Shown: in pieces, positions 57,445 through 64,000 of the stretch
Position numbering within the stretch: position 1 is the stretch's first letter
Layout of the letters: the number at the start of each line of letters is the position of its first letter
Assembly (NCBI RefSeq): GCF_025399895.1
Contig: NZ_JAODUA010000025.1
Coordinates: forward strand, 1 to 64,000
Direction: 5' to 3'
DNA: 64,000 nucleotides
Origin: Streptomyces sp. ASQP_92
GTDB taxonomy: Bacteria; Actinomycetota; Actinomycetes; Streptomycetales; Streptomycetaceae
Program-made: the position numbers and the translations under genes
Notes under the pieces: model-generated
Told to the model about the DNA's origin: nothing
The model's database searches: none
The model's input: only the letters and a program-made list of their open reading frames with translations

Positions 57445-59901
57445 GTGACGAGCGTTGATGTGCACAAGGAATCCAACGACGGCGACTCCGAGCCCGGCGG
57501 CTACGCGGCGGCCCGGCTGCGCCTTCTCACCGAGAAGGGGCGGTCCGGGCCGCCGCGCCGTACGGCCCTCGCGGAGCTGACCGACCACTGGCTGGCCGAA
57601 CTGTTCACCGCCGCCGCCCAGGAGGCCGGGGTCACCGGCGCCTCCCTGGTCGCGGTCGGCGGCTACGGGCGCGGTGAACTCTCCCCGCGCAGCGACCTCG
57701 ACCTGCTGCTCCTGCACGACGGGCGGGCCGACGCCGGGGCGCTCTCCCTGCTCGCCGACCGCGTCTGGTACCCGGTGTGGGACCTCGGCGTCGCCCTCGA
57801 CCACTCGGTGCGCACCCCCGCCGAGGCCCGCAGGACGGCGGGCGAGGACCTCAAGGTGCAGCTCGGCCTCCTGGACGCCCGCCATGTCGCGGGAGACCTC
57901 GCCCTCACCTCCGCCCTGCGCACCACCGTCCTCGCCGACTGGCGCAACCTCGCCCCGCGACGGCTGCCCGAACTCGACGAGATGTGCCGTGAACGGGCGC
58001 AGCGCCAGGGCGAGTTGCAGTACCTCCTGGAAGGCGACCTCAAGGAGGCCAGGGGCGGGCTGCGGGACGCGACCGCCCTGCGCGCGGTCGCCGCCTCCTG
58101 GCTCGCGGACGCCCCCCGGGAGGGCCTCGCCGACGCCGGACGCCGCCTCCTGGACGTGCGCGACGCGCTGCACCTGTGCACCGGCCGCGCCACCGACCGC
58201 CTCGCCCTCCAGGAACAGGACGCCGTCGCGGCCGAACTGGGGCTCCTGGACGCCGATGTGATGCTCCGTCAGGTATCGGAGTCGGCCCGCGTCATCTCCT
58301 ACGCCGGCGACGTCACCTGGCGCGAGGTCGGCCGCGTACTGCGCGCCCGCTCCGCCCGGCCCCGTCTGAGCCGGCTGTTCGGCGGCCGCACCGGCGCCCC
58401 CGAACGCACCCCGCTCGCCGAGGGCGTCGTCGAGCAGGACGGCGAGGTCGTGCTCGCGCTGACCGCCCGCCCCGAGAAGGACCCCGCCCTGCCGCTGCGC
58501 GCCGCCGCGGCCGCGGCCCAGGCGGGCCTGCCCATCTCGCTGCACGCGGTGCGCCGGCTGGCCGCCGCGGCCCGGCCCCTGCCCACACCCTGGCCCGCGG
58601 AGGCCCGCGAACAGCTCGTCACCCTGCTCGGCGCGGGCGACTCCACCGTCCCCGTCTGGGAGGCCCTCGAAGCGGAGGGGCTCATCACCGCCCTGCTGCC
58701 CGACTGGGAACGCGTACGCTGCCGGCCCCAGCGCAACGCCGTGCACACCTGGACCGTCGACCGCCACCTCGTCGAGACCGCCGTCCGCGCCTCCCACCTC
58801 ACCCGGCGGGTGCACCGCCCCGACCTGCTTCTGGTCGCCGCCCTCCTCCACGACATCGGCAAGGGCTGGCCCGGCGACCACTCGGTGGCCGGCGAGACCA
58901 TCGCCCGCGACGTCGCCGCCCGCATCGGCTTCTCCGCCGCCGACGTGGTCGTCATCGCCACCCTCGTACGCCATCACCTGCTGCTCATCGAGACCGCGAC
59001 CCGGCGCGACCTCGACGACCCGGCGACCGTGCGCGCGGTCGCCGAAGCGGTCGGCTCGACCGGAACCCTGGAGCTGCTGCACGCCCTCACCGAGGCGGAC
59101 GCGCTGGCCACCGGCCCCGCCGCCTGGTCCTCCTGGCGCGGCTCGCTCGTCACCGACCTGGTCAAACGGGCCTCGGCGGTCCTCGCGGGGCAGCCCGCCG
59201 ACCCCGAACCCGCGGACATCACCGCCGAGCAGGAACGCCTCGCCATCGAGGCCCACCGCACCGCGGGACCCGTCCTCTCCCTGCGCGCCCGCACCGACGC
59301 GTCGCAGGAACACGAACCCCTCGGCGTGGAACTCCTGGTCGCCGTCCCCGACCAGCCGGGCGTGCTGCCCCTCACGGCCGGCGTGCTCGCCCTGCACCGC
59401 CTCACCGTGCGCGCCGCCGATCTGCGGACCGTCGAACTCCCCGACCCGGTCGGCGGTTCGGTCCTGCTCCTGGACTGGCGGGTGGCCGCCGCCTACGGCT
59501 CCCTGCCGCAGGCGGCCCGGCTGCGGGCCGACCTCGTGCGGGCGCTCGCGGGCTTCCTCGACATCGAGGCCCGGCTCGCCGAACGCGAGGCGGCCTACCC
59601 CCGCCGACGCGGCGCCCAGGCCCCGCCGCCCCGGGTGCGGGTGGCCCCCTCGGCCTCCCGGCACGCCACCGTCATCGAGGTCCGCGCCCAGGACGCCCCC
59701 GGCCTCCTGCACCGCATCGGCCACGCCCTGGAGTCGGCGGGTGTACGGGTGCGTTCCGCGCATGTCTCGACGCTCGGCTCCAACGCCGTGGACGCCTTCT
59801 ATGTGACGGACGCGCAGGGCGCGGCGCTGGGCGCGGGGGAGGCGGCCGGGGTGGCCTCGCGGGTGGAGTCGGCGCTGGGAGCCGCCTCCGGGCCCGCCTG
59901 A
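57445..59901 (+). CDS. glnD: PII adenylyltransferase/deadenylylase GlnD
   Basis: An 818-residue multidomain sensor of glutamine. The nucleotidyltransferase domain has GGYGRGELSPRSDLD (72-86), with D84 and D86 as metal ligands. The HD domain, LLHDIGKGWPGDHS, has H469 and D470, for removing the group. Two ACT domains follow; the last contains VEVRAQDAPGLLHRIGHALE. GTG 57445 follows AAGGAG. In Actinobacteria it adenylylates GlnK instead of uridylylating it. It completes the amtB operon. Confidence 0.95.
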   Translation: MTSVDVHKESNDGDSEPGGYAAARLRLLTEKGRSGPPRRTALAELTDHWLAELFTAAAQEAGVTGASLVAVGGYGRGELSPRSDLDLLLLHDGRADAGALSLLADRVWYPVWDLGVALDHSVRTPAEARRTAGEDLKVQLGLLDARHVAGDLALTSALRTTVLADWRNLAPRRLPELDEMCRERAQRQGELQYLLEGDLKEARGGLRDATALRAVAASWLADAPREGLADAGRRLLDVRDALHLCTGRATDRLALQEQDAVAAELGLLDADVMLRQVSESARVISYAGDVTWREVGRVLRARSARPRLSRLFGGRTGAPERTPLAEGVVEQDGEVVLALTARPEKDPALPLRAAAAAAQAGLPISLHAVRRLAAAARPLPTPWPAEAREQLVTLLGAGDSTVPVWEALEAEGLITALLPDWERVRCRPQRNAVHTWTVDRHLVETAVRASHLTRRVHRPDLLLVAALLHDIGKGWPGDHSVAGETIARDVAARIGFSAADVVVIATLVRHHLLLIETATRRDLDDPATVRAVAEAVGSTGTLELLHALTEADALATGPAAWSSWRGSLVTDLVKRASAVLAGQPADPEPADITAEQERLAIEAHRTAGPVLSLRARTDASQEHEPLGVELLVAVPDQPGVLPLTAGVLALHRLTVRAADLRTVELPDPVGGSVLLLDWRVAAAYGSLPQAARLRADLVRALAGFLDIEARLAEREAAYPRRRGAQAPPPRVRVAPSASRHATVIEVRAQDAPGLLHRIGHALESAGVRVRSAHVSTLGSNAVDAFYVTDAQGAALGAGEAAGVASRVESALGAASGPA

Positions 59902-60015
59902 CGGCCACCCCACGGGGGACGCCCCCCGCGGGCGCCCCCGCGCACGGCCATCCTTCCGGGATACCCTGGGGTCCGTTCACCCGACCGCCCCACGAGCCGA
60001 GGACCCGCGACCACC

Positions 60016-61560
60016 GTGTTCGATACCCTTTCCGACCGCCTGAGTGCGACGTTCAAGAACCTCCGGGGCAAAGGACGCTTGAGCGAGGCGGACATCGACG
60101 CCACGGCGCGCGAGATCCGCATCGCGCTGCTCGAGGCCGACGTCGCGCTGCCCGTAGTCCGCGCCTTCATCAAGCAGGTCAAGGAGCGCGCGTCCGGCAT
60201 CGAGGTCTCCCAGGCCCTCAACCCCGCCCAGCAGGTCATCAAGATCGTCAACGAGGAGCTCATCGGCATCCTCGGCGGCGAGACCCGTCGGCTGCGGTTC
60301 GCCAAGAACCCGCCGACCGTGATCATGCTCGCGGGCCTCCAGGGTGCCGGTAAGACCACCCTCGCCGGAAAGCTCGGCAAGTGGCTCAAGGGGCAGGGCC
60401 ACTCCCCGCTCCTGGTGGCCTGTGACCTCCAGCGCCCCAACGCCGTCAACCAGCTCAGCGTCGTCGCCGAGCGCGCCGGTGTCGCGGTCTACGCGCCGGA
60501 GCCGGGCAACGGCGTCGGCGACCCGGTCAAGGTCGCCAAGGACTCCCTCGAATTCGCCCGCGCCAAGCAGTACGACGTGGTCGTCGTCGACACCGCCGGA
60601 CGCCTCGGCATCGACCAGGAGCTGATGCAGCAGGCCGCGGACATCCGCGACGCCGTCAGCCCCGACGAGGTCCTCTTCGTCGTCGACGCCATGATCGGCC
60701 AGGACGCGGTCAACACCGCGGAGGCCTTCCGCGACGGCGTCGGCTTCGACGGCGTGGTCCTCTCCAAGCTCGACGGCGACGCCCGCGGTGGCGCGGCCCT
60801 CTCCATCGCCCACGTCACGGGCAAGCAGATCATGTTCGCCTCCAACGGCGAGAAGCTGGAGGACTTCGACGCCTTCCACCCGGACCGGATGGCGTCCCGC
60901 ATCCTCGACATGGGTGACCTGCTCACCCTGATCGAGCAGGCGGAGAAGACCTTCAGCCAGGCCGAGGCCGAGAAGATGGCCTCCAAGCTGGCGTCCAGCA
61001 AGGGCGGGAAGGACTTCACGCTCGACGACTTCCTGGCCCAGATGGAGCAGGTCCGCAAGATGGGCTCCATCTCCAAGCTGCTCGGCATGCTGCCCGGTAT
61101 GGGGCAGATCAAGGACCAGATCAACAACATCGACGAGCGGGACGTGGACCGCACCGCGGCCATCATCAAGTCGATGACCCCGGGCGAGCGCCACGACCCG
61201 ACCATCATCAACGGCTCGCGCCGCGCCCGTATCGCCAAGGGTTCCGGCGTCGAGGTCAGCGCCGTCAAGAACCTCGTCGAGCGGTTCTTCGACGCCCGCA
61301 AGATGATGTCCCGGATGGCCCAGGGCGGCGGCATGCCGGGCATGCCGGGGATCCCGGGCATGGGTGGCGGGCCCGGCCGGCAGAAGAAGCAGATCAAGCA
61401 GGGCAAGGGCAAGCGCAAGAGCGGCAACCCGATGAAGCGCAAGGCCGAGGAGGCCGCGGCCGCCGAGCGCAAGGCGCAGGGCGGTGCGCTCGGGCTGCCG
61501 AGCGCCGAGGAGCAGAAGAACTTCGAGCTGCCCGACGAGTTCAAGAAGTTCATGGGCTGA
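60016..61560 (+). CDS. ffh: signal recognition particle protein Ffh (SRP54)
   Basis: A 514-residue SRP GTPase that binds signal sequences and 4.5S RNA. The N domain starts FDTLSDRLSATFKNLRGKGRL. The G domain has GLQGAGKT (107-114), RPNAVNQL, DTAGRLGID and SKLDGDARGGAAL. The M domain runs from about residue 300 to 445 with FLAQMEQVRKMGSISKLLGMLPGM and a SGVEVSAVKNLV RNA-binding region. The C-terminus is Met/Gly- and Lys-rich (GGGMPGMPGIPGMGGGPG; GKGKRKSG). GTG 60016. Its receptor FtsY is encoded 8 kb upstream. Confidence 0.97.
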   Translation: MFDTLSDRLSATFKNLRGKGRLSEADIDATAREIRIALLEADVALPVVRAFIKQVKERASGIEVSQALNPAQQVIKIVNEELIGILGGETRRLRFAKNPPTVIMLAGLQGAGKTTLAGKLGKWLKGQGHSPLLVACDLQRPNAVNQLSVVAERAGVAVYAPEPGNGVGDPVKVAKDSLEFARAKQYDVVVVDTAGRLGIDQELMQQAADIRDAVSPDEVLFVVDAMIGQDAVNTAEAFRDGVGFDGVVLSKLDGDARGGAALSIAHVTGKQIMFASNGEKLEDFDAFHPDRMASRILDMGDLLTLIEQAEKTFSQAEAEKMASKLASSKGGKDFTLDDFLAQMEQVRKMGSISKLLGMLPGMGQIKDQINNIDERDVDRTAAIIKSMTPGERHDPTIINGSRRARIAKGSGVEVSAVKNLVERFFDARKMMSRMAQGGGMPGMPGIPGMGGGPGRQKKQIKQGKGKRKSGNPMKRKAEEAAAAERKAQGGALGLPSAEEQKNFELPDEFKKFMG

Positions 61561-61610
61561 CCGCACGCGGCAGCTTTCCTCGCGGGCCGATCACCCGTGA
61601 CAGCGCGGAT

Positions 61611-61642
61611 GGGGCGCCCCCGGCAGGACCGGTGGGCGCCCC
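61611..61642 (+). terminator. terminator after ffh
   Basis: GGGGCGCCC and GGGCGCCCC form a 9-bp stem around a GC-rich loop, 50 bp after the ffh stop; no long T run. Confidence 0.7.
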
Positions 61643-61743
61643 CTCCATGTGCGGGGCCGGGCCCACGCCCCGTCAGGCCCGCCCGGAATGCTGTCTCTGT
61701 ACGGGTCTCCAATAATGGCGCGTACCGGCCAAGAGGAGAGCAC

Positions 61744-63687
61744 GTGCCCACTTCCGTACCCCCGCGCGACCGCCCCGACCAGCCGTGGCGCTCCGAAGGG
61801 GCACCGCCGCCGCCCGCGCCGAAGAAGAAGATGCCCGGCGGCTGGGGCCGGCTGATCCTCACCGCGCTGATCGTCTACCTGATCACCAATCTGATCCTGT
61901 CGTTCTTCAACGACGGCGACGAGCCCACCGTCTCGTACACCGAGTTCAGCAAGCAGGTCACGGCCGGCAACGTCTCCAAGATCTACGCCAAGGGCGACGC
62001 CATCCAGGGCCAGCTCAAGAACAAGGCCCCCGTCCCCTCCGGCGACGGCAGCGGCGACTACACCAAGTTCACCACCCAGCGCCCCACCTTCGCCGACGAC
62101 GACCTGTGGTCGCAGCTCACCAAGCAGAACGTCACCGTCACCGCCGAACCCGTCGTCGAACACCGCAGCTTCCTCGCCAACCTCCTCATCTCGCTCGCCC
62201 CGATGCTGCTGCTCGTCGTGCTGTGGCTGTTCATCGCCCGCCGCATGAGCGCCGGCATGGGCGGCGGCGCCGGCGGGATGCTCGGCCGCAAGACCCCGCC
62301 CCAGCCCGTCGAGATGGCCGGCGTCAAGCGCACCACCTTCGAGGACGTGGCCGGCATCGACGAGGTCGAGGGCGAACTCAACGACGTCGTCGACTTCCTC
62401 AAGAACCCCGGCGCCTACCACGAGATGGGGGCCCGCATGCCCGGCGGCGTGCTGCTCGCGGGCCCGCCCGGCACCGGCAAGACGCTGCTCGCGCGGGCCG
62501 TCGCGGGGGAGGCGGGCGTGCCGTTCTTCTCCGCGTCGGCCTCCGAGTTCATCGAGATGATCGTGGGCGTGGGCGCCTCGCGCGTACGCGAACTGTTCGC
62601 CGAGGCCCGCAAGGTGGCCCCCGCCATCGTCTTCATCGACGAGATCGACACCATCGGCCGGGCCCGCGGCGGCGGCTCCGGCATGGGCGGCCACGACGAA
62701 CGCGAACAGACCCTCAACCAGATCCTCACCGAGATGGACGGCTTCTCCGGCTCCGAAGGCGTCATCGTGCTGGCCGCCACCAACCGCCCGGACGTCCTGG
62801 ACCCCGCGCTCACCCGCCCCGGCCGCTTCGACCGCATCGTCCACGTCAGCCCGCCCGACCGGGGCGGCCGCGAAGCCATCCTGAAGATCCACACCCGTGA
62901 GATCCCCATGGCCCGCGACGTCGACCTGGAACAGGTCGCCCGCACCACCCCCGGCATGACCGGCGCCGACCTCGCCAACCTCGCCAACGAAGCGGCGCTG
63001 TTCGCCGTCAAACGCCAGCAGCGCGAGGTCACCCAGTCCGACCTCTCCGACGCCCTCGAAAAGGTCCAACTCGGCGCGGAACGGCCCCTGGTGATGCCTT
63101 ACGAGGAACGCCGCCGCACCGCCTACCACGAGAGCGGACACGCACTGCTCGGCATGGTCCAGCCCGGCGCCGACCCGGTCCGCAAGGTCACCATCGTGCC
63201 GCGCGGCCGCGCCCTCGGCGTCACCCTGTCCACCCCGGACGCCGACAAGTACGCGTACACCGAGGAGTATCTGCGCGGCCGCGTCATCGGGGCGCTCGGC
63301 GGCATGGCGGCCGAACAACTCGTCTTCGACGTCGTCACCACCGGCGCCGAGAACGACCTCGAACAGGTCACCACCATCGTGCGGGGCATGGTCGGCCGCT
63401 GGGGCATGAGCGAGAAGATCGGCCCCCTCTCCGCCCTGCCGGCAGACGCCCAGCAGGCGTACGGGCTCTCGGCCGCGCCCGGCACCCTCGACGCCATCGC
63501 CGTCGAGATGCGCCGCATCGTCGACGAGTGCTACGACCAGGCCTGCACCCTGCTGCGCGACAACCGCGACAAGCTGGACGCCCTCGCCGAAGCGCTGCTC
63601 GCCAACGAGACGCTGGAGGAGGAGGCCGCCTACCGCGCGGCCGGCATCCCCCGCCTGTCCAAGGCGGGGGCGGACGGAGCGGCGTAG
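61744..63687 (+). CDS. ftsH: ATP-dependent membrane zinc metalloprotease FtsH
   Basis: A 647-residue AAA+ protease. It has a first membrane segment at about 37-55 (LILTALIVYLITNLILSFF), an extracytoplasmic domain and a second membrane segment near 142-163 (LLISLAPMLLLVVLWLFIA). The AAA domain carries Walker A GPPGTGKT (240-247), Walker B IVFIDEIDTIG and the SRH NRPDVLDPALTRPGRFDR. The zinc site is HESGH (462-466) with D538 as the third ligand. GTG 61744 follows AGAGGAGAG; upstream in-frame sequence lacks protein character. Streptomyces have a second ftsH elsewhere, so this may be the paralogue. Confidence 0.95.
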   Translation: MPTSVPPRDRPDQPWRSEGAPPPPAPKKKMPGGWGRLILTALIVYLITNLILSFFNDGDEPTVSYTEFSKQVTAGNVSKIYAKGDAIQGQLKNKAPVPSGDGSGDYTKFTTQRPTFADDDLWSQLTKQNVTVTAEPVVEHRSFLANLLISLAPMLLLVVLWLFIARRMSAGMGGGAGGMLGRKTPPQPVEMAGVKRTTFEDVAGIDEVEGELNDVVDFLKNPGAYHEMGARMPGGVLLAGPPGTGKTLLARAVAGEAGVPFFSASASEFIEMIVGVGASRVRELFAEARKVAPAIVFIDEIDTIGRARGGGSGMGGHDEREQTLNQILTEMDGFSGSEGVIVLAATNRPDVLDPALTRPGRFDRIVHVSPPDRGGREAILKIHTREIPMARDVDLEQVARTTPGMTGADLANLANEAALFAVKRQQREVTQSDLSDALEKVQLGAERPLVMPYEERRRTAYHESGHALLGMVQPGADPVRKVTIVPRGRALGVTLSTPDADKYAYTEEYLRGRVIGALGGMAAEQLVFDVVTTGAENDLEQVTTIVRGMVGRWGMSEKIGPLSALPADAQQAYGLSAAPGTLDAIAVEMRRIVDECYDQACTLLRDNRDKLDALAEALLANETLEEEAAYRAAGIPRLSKAGADGAA

Positions 63688-63729
63688 GCGGCCCCAACTC
63701 CCTTGACCCGTAAGGCCGTTACCGGGACC

Positions 63730-64000
63730 TCAGGGTGTACGCGCGATCAGATAGCGAAAGACGTTCGCCATCCACACCGTGCCGTCGCGCCGCACATGCC
63801 CGTGCAGCGCCTCCACGAGCTCCTTCTCCACCTGCGCCTGATCGGTGGCGCGCGCCGCCGCGTCGAAGGCGCCGGTCGACATCAGGCCCCGTATCGCACT
63901 GTCCAGATCCGCATAGCCGAATGGGCACGCCACCCGGCCCGAACCGTCCGGCTTGAGGCCGGCGCGGGCCGCCACGTCCTCCAGATCGTCGCGCAGGCTC
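63730..64000 (-). CDS. SAM-dependent methyltransferase, 3' end only
   Basis: The last ~89 codons of a gene that begins beyond the window. The visible part (EDVAARAGL, VACPFGYADLDSAIRGLMSTG, VEKELVEALHGHVRRDGTVWMANVFRYLIAR) resembles the C-terminus of class I methyltransferases of the UbiE/Methyltransf_11 type, where W-M-x-N-V-F-R-Y-L-I-A-R is a frequent ending. The SAM-binding motif is outside the window, so the call is tentative. It is convergent with ftsH, 42 bp away. Confidence 0.6.
   Translation of the reverse strand, partial: SLRDDLEDVAARAGLKPDGSGRVACPFGYADLDSAIRGLMSTGAFDAAARATDQAQVEKELVEALHGHVRRDGTVWMANVFRYLIARTP

Noticed and set aside
1..64000. CRISPR arrays, phage or insertion-sequence genes, biosynthetic gene cluster
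   Set aside because: None found. The direct repeats (accB-accE spacer, intergenic repeats, hupS tail) lack spacer-repeat structure of CRISPR, and no transposase, integrase, polyketide synthase or peptide synthetase motif was seen.

Overview
The window is chromosomal DNA of a Streptomyces (or a very close relative). It has very high GC with GC-rich third codon positions, many GTG starts, Lys/Ala-tailed HupS, conservon (cvn) operons, NsdA, the amtB-glnK-glnD nitrogen cluster and a Gln/Glu tRNA cluster. Gene order matches, from memory, the conserved core around accB/cvn1-cvn2/gltX/leuCD/recG/smc/ftsY/nsdA/amtB/ffh of S. coelicolor. I see no prophage, insertion sequence, CRISPR array or biosynthetic cluster. 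Most of the window is housekeeping core.

Layout. 1-2100: the 3' end of an acyl-CoA carboxylase carboxyltransferase gene, its small epsilon subunit (accE), and a TetR regulator coupled to an alpha/beta hydrolase. 2.1-2.6 kb: an intergenic stretch packed with dispersed Streptomyces-type repeats. 2.6-13.2 kb (minus strand): two conservon operons in tandem, each encoding a membrane histidine-kinase-like protein (CvnA), a roadblock protein (CvnB), a DUF742 protein (CvnC) and a small GTPase (CvnD). The two cvnD genes are identical over 586 bp although cvnB and cvnC have diverged. 13.7-18.1 kb: a small repeat-motif protein, an FAH-family enzyme coupled to gltX, a DUF4241 protein and a HAD hydrolase. 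18.2-18.7 kb: five tRNA genes (Gln, Glu, Glu, Gln, Glu). 18.9-21.9 kb: the IclR regulator ndgR divergent from leuCD, with a strong palindrome between them. 22-27.3 kb: hupS, cofC with a small neighbour, a PlsC-type acyltransferase coupled to gpsA, and ddl. 27.4-30.4 kb: a DUF3515 lipoprotein, a one-domain AsnC protein, thiL-thiD and rpmB.

30.6-40 kb: a FakA/DhaL-like protein, recG, rsmD, coaD, a DivIVA-like coiled-coil protein, the DUF177-rpmF-rnc group and mutM. 40-43.4 kb: an HxlR regulator divergent from a WrbA-type flavoprotein, a secreted CAP-domain protein, acylphosphatase and a small coiled-coil protein. 43.5-48.8 kb: smc and a sugar porter matching the glucose permease GlcP. 48.8-51.4 kb: a flavin monooxygenase with an NCS1 nucleobase permease. 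51.5-64 kb: ftsY, a prim-pol-like protein, nsdA, amtB-glnK-glnD behind a GlnR-type operator, ffh, ftsH and the 3' end of a methyltransferase gene.

Functional themes are membrane protein targeting (ftsY, ffh, ftsH), chromosome organisation (smc, hupS), translation (gltX, rpmB, rpmF, rsmD, rnc, tRNAs), nitrogen assimilation (amtB-glnK-glnD), leucine synthesis, and conservon signalling. The observations most worth a second look are the gene-conversion-like identity of the cvnD genes with contrasting low-complexity kinase tails, the small protein with a duplicated NPRRT motif beside cvn1, two genes lacking a standard start codon (cofC and the DUF177 gene), the palindromes in front of ndgR/leuC, glcP and the HxlR gene, and the permease-monooxygenase pair.
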